From positions 109,218 to 173,217 of the forward strand of contig CAWCUK010000006.1 of assembly GCA_963798775.1 (NCBI GenBank): 64,000 nt of DNA, given 5' to 3'. The translations under genes and the position numbers were made by a program. The notes beneath the pieces were generated by a model. It saw only the letters and a program-made list of their open reading frames with translations, did no database searches and was not told where the DNA came from. This DNA is from CAWCUK01 sp963798775. GTDB taxonomy: Bacteria; Bacteroidota; Ignavibacteria; Ignavibacteriales; Ignavibacteriaceae. Positions within the stretch are counted from its first letter, which is position 1. Every line of letters starts with the position of its first letter. Shown here piece after piece: positions 35,665-45,249 of this stretch.

Positions 35665-36342
35665 ATGAAATTAAGATATTTTTCACATTCTGCTTTTCAA
35701 ATTACTTGCAATAGCGGAAAGAAAATTTTAATTGATCCTTTCTTGGATGACAATCCTACTTCTCCGGTAAAATCTGATGAAGTTGATGCTGATTATATAA
35801 TATTATCTCACGCTCACGGAGACCATATGGGAGACGCTTTGAAAATAGGGAAAAGATGTAACTCCCGGTTTATTTGTGTAAACGAACTTGCTAATTATAT
35901 AAAATCGAAAGATTTGGACGCTCATAATATGCACATCGGCGGCGGTTATAATTTTGATTTCGGAAGAGTTAAATTTACAATAGCTCATCACGGTTCTCAA
36001 ACACCCGACGGGAAATACGCGGGGGAGCCGGCCGGAATTATTCTAAATATTGATGATAAATGTATATATCATACCGGGGACACCGCACTTTTTTATGATA
36101 TGAAATTAATCGGCGAAATGAATAATGTGAATTATATGCTTTTACCTATCGGCGATAATTTTACAATGGGAATTGCTGATGCCGTAAAAGCGGCGGAATT
36201 AGTAAATCCTCAGACTGTAATTCCGATGCATTATAATACTTTCCCGGTAATTAAAGCCGATCCCGATGAATTTAAACGGAAAGCCGAAGCTAAAGGATTA
36301 AAATGTAAAGTAATGGAATATGGCGAGGAGATTGAATTATAA
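35665..36342 (+). CDS. Metal-dependent hydrolase, UPF0173/MBL fold
   Basis: The 225-residue metallo-beta-lactamase fold protein has the HxHxDH site in LSHAHGDHMGD, a distal His in AHHGSQTP, HTGDTALFYDM carrying the bridging Asp, and PMHYNTFP at the C terminus. Orthologues are widely conserved with no agreed substrate; UlaG-like lactonase is one named relative. A strong AAAGGAGGA ribosome site precedes the ATG. It is monocistronic. Confidence 0.9.
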   Translation: MKLRYFSHSAFQITCNSGKKILIDPFLDDNPTSPVKSDEVDADYIILSHAHGDHMGDALKIGKRCNSRFICVNELANYIKSKDLDAHNMHIGGGYNFDFGRVKFTIAHHGSQTPDGKYAGEPAGIILNIDDKCIYHTGDTALFYDMKLIGEMNNVNYMLLPIGDNFTMGIADAVKAAELVNPQTVIPMHYNTFPVIKADPDEFKRKAEAKGLKCKVMEYGEEIEL

Positions 36343-36562
36343 AAAAAGCTGCCGCCGCTTATTTATGGTTTTTTAGTACAAAAATATTGATATTTCTTTT
36401 CTTTTCATGCTTTTTAAGTGTATTTGAAAATGACTATTTTTTGAAATAATTTCAGATAATCATTATGAATATTATATTAGAATAAGTATTTTAAGAAAAT
36501 TAATAATAGCTTATCTTTCGATAATACAATATTCATTTTAATGATAATTAAACTAGGATTTA

Positions 36563-37348
36563 ATGGCTGCAAAAGTTATTTCTATTGCTAATCAGAAGGG
36601 CGGTGTGGGAAAAACCACTACCTCCATAAATCTCTCTTCTTCTTTAGCTGCGGCGGAAAAAAAAACATTACTCATTGATATTGATCCGCAGGCCAATTCT
36701 TCTTCCGGATTAAGCATTACAAATCATTCACCTTCGGTTTATGAAACTTTAATAGGTGAGGTTTCAGTTTCGGAAGCTGTATTAAATAGTTATATGCCGT
36801 ATTTAGATATATTGCCTTCAAATATCAATTTGGTAGGTGCTGAAATTGAAATGGTTGATATGGCAAACCGGGAAACTCTGCTTTTTAGAGCTTTGGAACC
36901 TATAAGGAATCAATACGAATATATTATAATTGATTGTCCGCCTTCACTAGGCCTTTTAACCTTAAATTCTCTTACTGCTTCTAATTCGGTACTTATTCCG
37001 GTTCAATGCGAATATTTTGCTTTGGAAGGTTTAGGACAATTATTAAATACTATCAATATTGTTAAGCAGCATTTTAATAAAAATTTGACAATTGAGGGTG
37101 TTCTGCTTACTATGTTTGATGTTAGGCTTAGGCTATCGCAGCAAGTTGCCGATGAAGTTAGAAGATATTTCGGCGATAAAGTTTATAATACAGTTATTCA
37201 TAGAAATGTTAGAATATCGGAAGCCCCGAGTTTCGGAAAACCGGTTCTGTTATATGACGCGATTTCCACAGGTTCAAAAAATTATATTGCATTGGCTTCT
37301 GAATTATTAGAAAAGAATTCACCAGAAATTAAAGATAATAAAGAATGA
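36563..37348 (+). CDS. parA: Chromosome-partitioning ATPase ParA/Soj
   Basis: The 261-residue ParA-type ATPase has the deviant Walker A KGGVGKTT at residues 11-18, a DIDPQANSSSG switch and the IIIDCPPSLG Walker B. Length and lack of an N-terminal HTH identify the chromosomal Soj type. It overlaps parB by four bases (ATGA), indicating coupled translation. No parS-like 16-mer was seen nearby. Confidence 0.95.
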   Translation: MAAKVISIANQKGGVGKTTTSINLSSSLAAAEKKTLLIDIDPQANSSSGLSITNHSPSVYETLIGEVSVSEAVLNSYMPYLDILPSNINLVGAEIEMVDMANRETLLFRALEPIRNQYEYIIIDCPPSLGLLTLNSLTASNSVLIPVQCEYFALEGLGQLLNTINIVKQHFNKNLTIEGVLLTMFDVRLRLSQQVADEVRRYFGDKVYNTVIHRNVRISEAPSFGKPVLLYDAISTGSKNYIALASELLEKNSPEIKDNKE

Positions 37349-38292
37349 GTAAGTTTAAAAACGGTTTGGGCAGAGGCCTGGATGCATTAATCAAGCCTCA
37401 AAATTTTCAAGAAGAAGAAAATTCAAATGTAGATTATTCGGAATTAAAGGCCGATGACGGAAAACAGGTTGATATTCTTGCGAAAATACCCGTTGGACTA
37501 ATTTCCCCAAATCCTTTTCAGCCTCGTACCTATTTTGAGCCGGAAGCTTTAGAGGAATTAAAAAAATCAATTTTATCCAACGGACTTATCCAGCCGATTA
37601 CTATAAGAAGAGCAGGGCAGGATAAATATGAGCTTATTTCCGGTGAACGAAGATTAAAAGCTTGTACGGAAATTGGTTATAAAGAAATTCCCGCCTACAT
37701 TATTAGGGTTGATACCGAGGAAGCTATGCTTGCCATGGCTCTTATTGAAAATATTCAGCGGGAAAAACTTAATGCTATTGAAATAGGTTTAGCTTATAAG
37801 CGTTTAATGGATGAATGTAAACTTACCCAAGAGCAAATTGCTGAAAGAGTCGGTAAAGACAGATCAACAGTCGCGAATACTATGCGTCTTTTAAAGTTAC
37901 CTCAGGAAATTCAAAACAGCCTTATAAAAGATGAAATTTCTATGGGGCACGCGCGCGCTTTAATAAATATTCCGGCCGAATCTTCTCAAATAGAAGTTCT
38001 TCATAAAATTAAAGATGGTAATCTTTCCGTACGTAAGGTTGAGCAGCTGGTAAAAAAATTTTTAACATCAGGCTCTGATGAAAAGAAAAAAAGTACGGTT
38101 TCTCATAAAGCAACTCTTTATTCTGCCAGCTTAAATGATATTGAAGATAAACTGAGAAAGGTTTTCGGAACTAAAGTTCTGTGTAAACAAAAACAAGATG
38201 GATCCGGCGAAATAACAATAGAATTTTATTCTAATGAAGAACTGGAACGCTTATTTGAATTATTTGAAATCATTGATAATACATATAACTAA
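37345..38292 (+). CDS. parB: Chromosome-partitioning protein ParB
   Basis: The 315-residue CTP-dependent clamp has an N-terminal GLGRGLDALI, the nuclease-fold CTP-binding box ELISGERRLKA, a helix-turn-helix (LTQEQIAERVGKDRSTVANT) and a C-terminal dimerisation domain (EITIEFYSNEELERLFELF). Together with ParA it segregates the replication-origin region. Its 3' end overlaps the next gene by 59 bases in another frame. Confidence 0.95.
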   Translation: MSKFKNGLGRGLDALIKPQNFQEEENSNVDYSELKADDGKQVDILAKIPVGLISPNPFQPRTYFEPEALEELKKSILSNGLIQPITIRRAGQDKYELISGERRLKACTEIGYKEIPAYIIRVDTEEAMLAMALIENIQREKLNAIEIGLAYKRLMDECKLTQEQIAERVGKDRSTVANTMRLLKLPQEIQNSLIKDEISMGHARALINIPAESSQIEVLHKIKDGNLSVRKVEQLVKKFLTSGSDEKKKSTVSHKATLYSASLNDIEDKLRKVFGTKVLCKQKQDGSGEITIEFYSNEELERLFELFEIIDNTYN

Positions 38293-38767
38293 AGCCGCGG
38301 TTATTTTTTTAATTTTGTGGCAGTCTAATTTTGCCCAACAAGATTCAACTAATAATAATACAGATGTTTTAGCGGATTCTGGTTTTGTTATGAGTAAATC
38401 TCCGTGGGGAGCTGTTATAAGAAGCGCCGTAATTCCGGGCTGGGGACAAATCTACAATGAATCTTATCTTAAAGCGCCAATAATTTGGGGAATTGGTGCC
38501 TGGCTTACTTTTAATTGGGTTCAGAATAATAATTCTTATCACCAATACCGCACTTTATTTGCCGAGAATATTAATAATACCAGTTATAAAACTATCCGGG
38601 ATTTTTATAGAGATCAGAGGGATATGATGTCTATTTATTTGGGGTTAACTTATATTTTAAATTTAGTTGATGCTTATGTTGACGCGCAGCTATTCGATTT
38701 TACGGTTGAAGAAAACCGGGTTACTAAAATGCCTATGCTGAACATCAGAATTAATTTATTGAAATAA
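38234..38767 (+). CDS. DUF5683 family membrane protein
   Basis: The product has up to 177 residues. The segment SPWGAVIRSAVIPGWGQIYN is the DUF5683 hallmark, followed by two hydrophobic helices (APIIWGIGAWLTF, MMSIYLGLTYILNL). ATG 38234 lies within parB. TTG codons at 38255-38273 would start closer to the signal-like segment ending SNFAQ, so the true N terminus is uncertain. DUF5683 genes next to parAB recur in Bacteroidota. The function is unknown. Confidence 0.75.
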   Translation: MKNWNAYLNYLKSLIIHITKAAVIFLILWQSNFAQQDSTNNNTDVLADSGFVMSKSPWGAVIRSAVIPGWGQIYNESYLKAPIIWGIGAWLTFNWVQNNNSYHQYRTLFAENINNTSYKTIRDFYRDQRDMMSIYLGLTYILNLVDAYVDAQLFDFTVEENRVTKMPMLNIRINLLK

Positions 38768-38771
38768 ATTT

Positions 38772-39482
38772 ATGAAAAATGAAATACTCTGCAAAAACTG
38801 CGGTTCCGAAAATCCTTTTTATGGATTTATTTGTAAAAGCTGCAAAGGTTATCTCCGGGAAAGAATTGTTAATGTAGATCTATGGCATGCCTTTAATCTT
38901 TTAATAGAAAGTCCAGTAAAGGCATTTTTACTTATCATAAAAGCCGAACATAAAAATTTTATCTTTTTCATTACTTTTTTTGCGGCGATTAAACTTTTAA
39001 TTGATGCTGTTTTTATAACACAATTTCGTTTCGGTGAAACGGATTTTTTCGCTTCGCTTTTAATTAAATTTTTAATTGTTTTCGGTGGATTTTTAGCAAT
39101 AATTTCAATTTTTTCACTTATTTATAAATATTTAAATATTTCGTTAGGATTATATACCAGATTTAAAGATAATTTTGCCATTCTTATTTATTCTTTTGTC
39201 CCTTTTGTTTTCGCCTTATTCATACTGTTTCTTATTGAAATTAGTTTGTTCGGCGGATATCTTTTTTCTGTAAATCCTTCACCTTTTGTTATTAAAGAAA
39301 CTTTGGCTTATGTGCTTTTAGTTGTTGAGTTTTTAATTATTCTCTGGAGTATTTTTCTTTCGGTTACCGCGTTATATGCTCAAACCAAAAATATTCCTTA
39401 TTCAATTACTCTGGCTGCCATTTTTAACGGAGCTTTTTACGCGGCTTTATATTTTGCGGCCGTTCCTATAATTAAAATTTAA
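38772..39482 (+). CDS. Yip1-like membrane protein with N-terminal zinc ribbon
   Basis: The 236-residue protein begins with a four-Cys ribbon (CKNCG ... CKSCKG, residues 5-22). Five hydrophobic helices typical of bacterial YIP1-domain proteins follow (FITFFAAIKLLIDAVF, FALFILFLIEISLF and others). The function of bacterial members is unknown; membrane organisation has been proposed for eukaryotic ones. It lies four bases downstream of the DUF5683 gene and eight upstream of the aminotransferase, so it is inside the operon. Confidence 0.75.
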   Translation: MKNEILCKNCGSENPFYGFICKSCKGYLRERIVNVDLWHAFNLLIESPVKAFLLIIKAEHKNFIFFITFFAAIKLLIDAVFITQFRFGETDFFASLLIKFLIVFGGFLAIISIFSLIYKYLNISLGLYTRFKDNFAILIYSFVPFVFALFILFLIEISLFGGYLFSVNPSPFVIKETLAYVLLVVEFLIILWSIFLSVTALYAQTKNIPYSITLAAIFNGAFYAALYFAAVPIIKI

Positions 39483-39489
39483 AAAGTAT

Positions 39490-40668
39490 ATGCAAAACTT
39501 ATTCGAAAATGAAAAACAATTTTTCCTTCCCGTTTATAACAGAATTCCCATCGATGTTGATTACGGGGATGGCGCGTATTTATTTGATAAAAACGGGAAA
39601 AAATATCTCGACTTTTTTTCCGGGCTTGCGGTTAATGCTTTAGGTTATGCTCACCCCAAAATAGTAGAAGCGGTAAGTAATCAAGTTTCTCGTTTTGCTC
39701 ACCTTTCAAATAATTATATTACGGATGTTCAGGTTGAATTCGGAAGATTATTAATTAAATATTCCGGAATGTCTAAAGTATTTTTAACGAACAGCGGAAC
39801 GGAATCTGTAGAAGGCGCTATTAAAATTATTAGAAAAAAGTTCGGGCCCGATAAAAAAATATTTTCTCTTACCAACTCATTTCACGGCAGAACATACGGC
39901 GCGATGACTTTAACGGCCAGAGAAAAATATCGTAAAGGTTTTGAGCCGCTTGTCCCGAATATTTCTTATATAGAATTTAATAGTGTGGATGACCTTCAAA
40001 ATAAAGTTGATGAAAATACTGCCGCTGTATTTCTTGAGTTTATTCAGGGCGAAGGCGGAATAAATGTTGTATCGGAAGAGTTTATAAACGAACTGGAAAA
40101 ATTACGAAATAAATATAATTTTGTTGTGGTTGCCGATGCGATTCAATGCGGTATAGGCAGAACGGGAAAACCGTTTTCTTTTAATCATCTAAATTTTAAA
40201 CCTGATATAATAGTTACTGCAAAAGCTGTGGGGGGCGGTCTTCCTCTTGGGGCAATTTTAACTTCGGAACTATTTGATAATGTTTTAGAAGTCGGAAAAC
40301 ACGGTACTACTTTCGGCGGAAATCCTGTTTGCTGTGCCGCCGGAAAGGTTGTATTGGAAGAAGTTTTTGAAAAAGGTTTGATGGAACAGGTTGCCGAACT
40401 CGGGGAATATTTTTTCAAACTACTGCATGCGTTAAAAGAAAAATTTCCTTCGGATATAAAAGAAATTCGGGGTAAAGGATTTATGATAGGGATTGAATTA
40501 TTTTATGAAGGAAATAAAATTGTTAAAGAAATGAGAGAAAACGGCATCTTAATCAATTGTACTAATCAAAATGTTTTAAGAATTTTACCGCCGTTAATTT
40601 CGGGAAGAACTGAAATAGACCTCTTTGTTTCTAATCTTGAAAATATCTTAAATAGTGAGAGTAAATAA
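39490..40668 (+). CDS. argD: Class III aminotransferase, acetylornithine type
   Basis: The 392-residue PLP enzyme has the substrate loop FLTNSGTESVEGAIKI, FHGRTYGAMTLT, the PLP-Asp in VVADAIQCGIGRTG and the Schiff-base Lys in TAKAVGGGLPLGAI. ArgD transfers an amino group between glutamate and N-acetylornithine. DAIQCG in place of the usual DEVQTG is a small departure at the cofactor Asp. The only neighbour that could inform the substrate is nadB, so other omega-aminotransferase roles are possible. Confidence 0.8.
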   Translation: MQNLFENEKQFFLPVYNRIPIDVDYGDGAYLFDKNGKKYLDFFSGLAVNALGYAHPKIVEAVSNQVSRFAHLSNNYITDVQVEFGRLLIKYSGMSKVFLTNSGTESVEGAIKIIRKKFGPDKKIFSLTNSFHGRTYGAMTLTAREKYRKGFEPLVPNISYIEFNSVDDLQNKVDENTAAVFLEFIQGEGGINVVSEEFINELEKLRNKYNFVVVADAIQCGIGRTGKPFSFNHLNFKPDIIVTAKAVGGGLPLGAILTSELFDNVLEVGKHGTTFGGNPVCCAAGKVVLEEVFEKGLMEQVAELGEYFFKLLHALKEKFPSDIKEIRGKGFMIGIELFYEGNKIVKEMRENGILINCTNQNVLRILPPLISGRTEIDLFVSNLENILNSESK

Positions 40669-42291
40669 ATGGAACTAAAAACTGATGTGCTGATAATAGG
40701 AAGCGGTATTGCCGGTCTATTTTCGGCGCTAAAAATATCTGAAAACGCTAATGTTATTTTAGTAACCAAAAAAGATAAAACAGAATCTAATACAAATTAT
40801 GCGCAAGGAGGAATTGCTTCTGTTATTGATCCCGAAGATACTTATGAAAAACATATAAAAGATACTTTAATAGCGGGCGCCGGTTTATGCGATCTTAAAG
40901 CGGTTGAAATATTGGTGAAAGAAGGCCCTGAAAGAATTAAAGATTTGATGGAAATAGGAACTAATTTTACAAGGAAAAACGGTAAGCTGGATTTGGTTAA
41001 AGAAGGCGGCCACTCAATGCCGAGAATACTTCATGCGGCTGATTTAACCGGTAAAGAAATTGAACGCGCTTTAGTTGAAACTGTGAACGAAAAATCAAAT
41101 GTTCAGGTTATTGAAAACGCGATCGCTATTGATTTAATTACCGAACATAACGTACATAAATTAAAATCCGCGCCGTTAAATAACAGAAACTGCTGGGGAG
41201 CTTATGTACTCGATAATAATTCGAATGAAGTAATTAAAATATCATCCAAAGCTACTGTATTAGCTACCGGCGGTTCCGGACAAGTTTATTCACACACTAC
41301 CAATCCTTCTATAGCTACCGGAGACGGATTCGCGATGGCTTATCGTGCGGGCGCACGAATTGGAAATATGGAATTTATTCAATTTCACCCCACATCTTTT
41401 TATAGTGAAACCTACGGTAACGGTTTTGATAAACCCGCTTTTTTAATTTCGGAAGCTGTAAGAGGTTTCGGTGGAATTTTAAAAACTAAAGCCGGAAATG
41501 AATTTATGGCGGATTATGATTCGCGAAAAGAATTAGCTCCGAGAGATATTGTTGCCCGAGCAATTGATAATGAATTGAAGAAAAGGGGAGAGGATTTTGT
41601 TTATTTAGATATCACTCATAAAAATAAAGAAGATATTTTAGAGCATTTCCCGAATATATATAACACATGTAAATCTCACGGTATAGATATTACAACCGAT
41701 TATATTCCCGTAGTGCCCGCCGCTCATTACGCGTGCGGAGGAATTATTACGGATGAATTTGCGAGGACTTCGCTAAAAGGTTTATACGCATGCGGGGAAG
41801 TAACAATGACCGGCGTTCACGGCGCAAACCGTCTGGCAAGTAATTCTCTTTTGGAAGCGATTGTTTTTGCGTATAGAGGAGCGAATGATATAAAGGAATT
41901 TATTAAAAATTATAATACCGAAATACCCGAAATACCCGAATGGGACGATAGTGGAACTCTTTCAACGGATGAAAAAGTTTTAATTACTCACAGCACAAAA
42001 GAAGTGAAACAAACTATGTGGGATTATGTCGGAATAGTTCGTTCCGATTTAAGGCTGCAAAGAGCCGCAAATCGAATTCATAATATTTATGAGGAAACAG
42101 AGGCTTTATATAAGCGTACAAAAGTATTTGAGGATATCCTTGAGCTTAGAAATATTTCCGCGTGCGCTCATATGATAATTAAATCAGCGCAAATGCGGAA
42201 AGAGAGCAGAGGGCTTCATTATACTTTGGATTATCCCGGTAAGCATGATGAAGAACTTCATCCAACCGTACTTCAGAATACTAATCCTTAA
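40669..42291 (+). CDS. nadB: L-aspartate oxidase
   Basis: The 540-residue flavoenzyme oxidises aspartate to iminoaspartate, the first step of de novo NAD synthesis. The FAD motif GSGIAGLFSALK is at residues 10-21. NYAQGGIASV, HAADLTGKEIERAL and GVHGANRLASNSLLEA are family signatures, and the helical C-terminal domain is complete. It starts on the base after the preceding stop codon, so translation is coupled. No nadA or nadC is visible in the window. Its end overlaps ppx by 11 bases, convergently. Confidence 0.95.
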   Translation: MELKTDVLIIGSGIAGLFSALKISENANVILVTKKDKTESNTNYAQGGIASVIDPEDTYEKHIKDTLIAGAGLCDLKAVEILVKEGPERIKDLMEIGTNFTRKNGKLDLVKEGGHSMPRILHAADLTGKEIERALVETVNEKSNVQVIENAIAIDLITEHNVHKLKSAPLNNRNCWGAYVLDNNSNEVIKISSKATVLATGGSGQVYSHTTNPSIATGDGFAMAYRAGARIGNMEFIQFHPTSFYSETYGNGFDKPAFLISEAVRGFGGILKTKAGNEFMADYDSRKELAPRDIVARAIDNELKKRGEDFVYLDITHKNKEDILEHFPNIYNTCKSHGIDITTDYIPVVPAAHYACGGIITDEFARTSLKGLYACGEVTMTGVHGANRLASNSLLEAIVFAYRGANDIKEFIKNYNTEIPEIPEWDDSGTLSTDEKVLITHSTKEVKQTMWDYVGIVRSDLRLQRAANRIHNIYEETEALYKRTKVFEDILELRNISACAHMIIKSAQMRKESRGLHYTLDYPGKHDEELHPTVLQNTNP

Positions 42292-43204
42292 TTTTATTTA
42301 AATAATCCGCGATAGCACCAAAGCGTAAACCTTTGGTGCTGACTATAACTTCATTTAAATTATTCATCTCAAGCAAATCTGCTAAGATTAAAGTTCCCGC
42401 TAAAATTACATCTTCTCGCCCTTTAACAACATTTTTATATTTTTCTTTAATCTCATTTATCGTTAATTGTGAGAACTCTTCCGCGAATTTTATAATTTCT
42501 TCCTTTGTTAATATACTTCCTTCAATTTCTTCTTCATCAAATTCATCTAAATCATGTTTTAGGCATGCTAATGTTGTGGGTGTTCCGGCAACAGCTATTC
42601 CTTTTTTCGGAAGTAATTTATGAGATAACTCATTAAATACTTTACGCGTCCATTTCTTAAAGTCATCAATTTCACTTTTTAATGGTGGATCATTTTTGAA
42701 ATATTTTTCTGTCCCCATAACCGCGCCGGCCGGAAAGCTTCTAACAAAATCTAAGGTTTTATTACGTCCGAAAATTATTTCTGTACTTCCTCCGCCTATA
42801 TCTATTACCATTATTTTTTCATTGCCGGAATAATCATTCGCGATTCCTTCGAATGAAATTATCGCTTCCTCATCTCCTTTAATAACTTTTACTGCAATAT
42901 TAAACTTATTTTTAATTTCTTTTATTATATCATTTGAATCGGACGCCATTCTAAACGCGTTAGTAGCGTTAGCAAGTACAATTTTACAATTATAATTATC
43001 AATCTCTTTTTTGTATTCTGTAAGTACGCTGAATAATCTTTCGATATTTTCCTCGGGAAATTTATCCCCGCTTTTTAACCCCTTGCCGATTCTTGGAATT
43101 CTATATTCATTTTTAATCGGATTTATAATATTATTATTCTCATTAACTTCCGCGATTAATAAAAGCACAGTATTTGTTCCGATATCTATTGAAGCAATAA
43201 TCAT
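42281..43204 (-). CDS. Ppx/GppA family phosphatase
   Basis: The 307-residue ASKHA-fold enzyme has phosphate loop 1 (SIDIGTNTVLLLIAE), VIDIGGGSTEIIFG, and GIAVAGTPTTLA. This is the short single-module form without the C-terminal HD-like domain. Members hydrolyse polyphosphate or pppGpp; short ones are often exopolyphosphatases. It is divergent from the small membrane protein gene at 43245, leaving 40 bases between the start codons. Confidence 0.88.
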   Translation of the reverse strand: MIIASIDIGTNTVLLLIAEVNENNNIINPIKNEYRIPRIGKGLKSGDKFPEENIERLFSVLTEYKKEIDNYNCKIVLANATNAFRMASDSNDIIKEIKNKFNIAVKVIKGDEEAIISFEGIANDYSGNEKIMVIDIGGGSTEIIFGRNKTLDFVRSFPAGAVMGTEKYFKNDPPLKSEIDDFKKWTRKVFNELSHKLLPKKGIAVAGTPTTLACLKHDLDEFDEEEIEGSILTKEEIIKFAEEFSQLTINEIKEKYKNVVKGREDVILAGTLILADLLEMNNLNEVIVSTKGLRFGAIADYLNKIKD

Positions 43205-43244
43205 TATTTTTTGTTATTTTTATTCTTTATTAATATTTAACTGT

Positions 43245-43772
43245 ATGAAAAATATAAATTTATTTTCAAAAATATTTCTTTACCTGTCACTGCTTAGCGG
43301 CGGACTTTGGATGGGAAGCTATTTTACACGAATGATTACTTATTATCAGCTTTTCAGAGAAAATCAATTGGAATTAAAACCTCTATTTAATAATATAAAT
43401 CTGCGTGAAATTTTAACAGTTATTAATGGAGCGGCTATATCAACAATAATTTTATATTCAGTTTTTATTATTTCCTTTTTAATATTTATAACTTCATCAA
43501 AAGTAAGTTTAAAACAAAACGGTTGGCTTTTTATTACAACCATATTAATTTTAGTTACTATGCCTTTCGAGCTTTATTTAATGAACTTTGACCTTAAAAT
43601 TGTTAATACCGTAAATTCAGGAAATTTTGATCCGCTCGCGGTTATTAATTTAATTGTTGAGAGATTTAAAGTTCTCAGCAGTTTTCCGGTCATCGAACTT
43701 TTCTGCTATTTTGCGATAATTTATTTTATTTCTTTTAAACCCTTAAATTATAAACCACAAGTACGGCAATGA
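43245..43772 (+). CDS. Hypothetical four-helix membrane protein
   Basis: The likely start is ATG 43245 (MKNINLF); a longer frame from 43011 would run antisense through ppx. The 175-residue protein has four hydrophobic helices with a conserved-looking LSLLSGGLWMGSYF start and charged loops. It is not assignable to a family. It overlaps the next gene by four bases (ATGA), so it is translated as part of the 43.2-45.2 kb operon. Confidence 0.65.
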   Translation: MKNINLFSKIFLYLSLLSGGLWMGSYFTRMITYYQLFRENQLELKPLFNNINLREILTVINGAAISTIILYSVFIISFLIFITSSKVSLKQNGWLFITTILILVTMPFELYLMNFDLKIVNTVNSGNFDPLAVINLIVERFKVLSSFPVIELFCYFAIIYFISFKPLNYKPQVRQ

Positions 43773-44044
43773 AAATTAAAGAAAAAGAATTTGAAGAAAT
43801 TATTCAAGATTTAAAAGCTTTAGCCGCGCAGCTCGGAGCCGAAATTCGTTTTGAAAAAGGTGATTTTAAAGGCGGGTACTGTATTCTGAAAGAAAGTAAA
43901 GTTGTTGTTATAAATAAAATGGCCAATCTGCAGAGAAAAGTAATGATTCTTTCAATGGCGTTAAAAGAACTCGGAGTTGATCAGATTTATCTTACACCTC
44001 GTTTAAGAGAAATTATTGATGAAATGGCGACAGAGGCAAAATGA
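43769..44044 (+). CDS. Small conserved hypothetical protein
   Basis: The 91-residue soluble protein has an amphipathic N-terminal helix, a beta hairpin around GDFKGGYCILKESKVVVI and a C-terminal helix with LTPRLREIID. There is no recognised domain. It sits between a membrane protein and aroQ with four-base overlaps on both sides, which argues that it is a real, coupled gene. Confidence 0.75.
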   Translation: MKIKEKEFEEIIQDLKALAAQLGAEIRFEKGDFKGGYCILKESKVVVINKMANLQRKVMILSMALKELGVDQIYLTPRLREIIDEMATEAK

Positions 44045-44481
44045 AAATTCTTGTGATCAATGGACCAAACCTAAATCTTTTAGGAGCACGCGATGCTTCT
44101 CATTACGGTAAACTTTCTATTCAGTCAATAGAAAAACTTCTTAAAAAAGAATTTCCCGGAATAATTTTTACCTTCTTCCAATCAAATATAGAAGGTGAAA
44201 TAATAGACGAAATTCAAAAAGCCGGAGCAAGTTTTAACGGAGTTATCATAAATCCCGGAGGATATGCGCATACATCGGTGGCAATTCGGGACGCGCTGGA
44301 TGAATGTAAATTGCCAAAAATTGAAGTTCATTTATCTCATTTAGTCAATAGAGAAAACTTTAGACAAACCTTGATAACTGCCGGTAGTTGCGATGGTTAC
44401 ATCTCCGGATTTAAAGAGGATAGCTATTGTGCTGCGGTTTATTTAATTCAGAAAAACAGAAAGGTGAATGATTGTGATTAA
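44041..44481 (+). CDS. aroQ: Type II 3-dehydroquinate dehydratase
   Basis: The 146-residue enzyme dehydrates 3-dehydroquinate in the shikimate pathway. It has the flavodoxin-like type II signatures: VINGPNLNLLGARDASHYG with the catalytic Tyr, IINPGGYAHTSVAIRDAL with Asn and His, and VHLSHLVNRENFRQ. The length matches the dodecameric type II family. It overlaps the following HAD gene by 14 bases. Confidence 0.95.
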   Translation: MKILVINGPNLNLLGARDASHYGKLSIQSIEKLLKKEFPGIIFTFFQSNIEGEIIDEIQKAGASFNGVIINPGGYAHTSVAIRDALDECKLPKIEVHLSHLVNRENFRQTLITAGSCDGYISGFKEDSYCAAVYLIQKNRKVNDCD

Positions 44482-45157
44482 GGCAGTAGTATTTGATCTT
44501 GATAATACTTTAATGGATTTTATGAAAATGAAACGCCGGGCAATTGAGGAAGCGATTCCTGCAATGACTGATGCCGGATTGAAAATTACTCCGGAAGTGG
44601 CAAATAAAATAATTGATGAAATTTACCAGGAGCAGGGTATTGAATATCAGCAAGTTTTTGATGAATTTCTGAATAGAGTTTTAAATAAAATAGATTATAA
44701 AATTTTATCTGCAGGTATTGTAGCATATCGAAGAGCGAGGGAAGCGTCTTTAATTCCGTATCCGCATGTTTATTCAACTCTTTATAAATTGCTTAAAATG
44801 GGAATAAAAATGGGTATAGTTTCGGATGCTCCCGTTAAGGAAGCTTGGCTCCGATTAGCGTATTTAAATTTTCATCATATTGTAGACGCTGTTGTAACTT
44901 TTGATGATACAGGCGAAAGAAAACCTAATGCTGCTCCCTTTTTAAAAATTCTGGAAAAATTAAATGTTGAACCGAATGAAGCATTAATGGTCGGTGACTG
45001 GGCGGAGCGTGATATAGTGGGAGCAGCTCAAGTCGGCATGAAAACGGCTTTCGCTAAATACGGCGATACTTTTAATACTGAAATGCATAACGCTGATTTT
45101 GAATTGACTGATATTAGTGTTTTAATTGATATTATCAATAAAGAAAATAATTTATGA
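44468..45157 (+). CDS. HAD-superfamily hydrolase
   Basis: The 229-residue enzyme has motif I VFDLDNTLMDF, motif II Ser in MGIVSDAP, motif III Lys in GERKPNAAPF and motif IV GDWAERDIVGA. A helical cap lies at residues 20-95, the type C1 of phosphoglycolate phosphatase-like enzymes. The substrate is not predictable. It overlaps aroQ by 14 bases. Confidence 0.85.
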   Translation: MIVIKAVVFDLDNTLMDFMKMKRRAIEEAIPAMTDAGLKITPEVANKIIDEIYQEQGIEYQQVFDEFLNRVLNKIDYKILSAGIVAYRRAREASLIPYPHVYSTLYKLLKMGIKMGIVSDAPVKEAWLRLAYLNFHHIVDAVVTFDDTGERKPNAAPFLKILEKLNVEPNEALMVGDWAERDIVGAAQVGMKTAFAKYGDTFNTEMHNADFELTDISVLIDIINKENNL

Positions 45158-45249
45158 TCTTTTAGTTAAAGCAAAGAGTGACTAAGTTGGCATAATATTG
45201 CTATTAAAAAATGATTTAGTTATTTTCACTAATGTATTTTTGAGGCAGT

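Noticed and set aside
36343..36562. Replication origin or parS site near parAB
   Set aside because: No 16-mer resembling the parS consensus, no DnaA-box cluster and no dnaA gene were seen. The gap is simply AT-rich.
43011..43244. Possible 78-residue N-terminal extension of the membrane protein at 43245
   Set aside because: The extension runs antisense through the N terminus of ppx. ATG 43245 begins a normal membrane-protein start.
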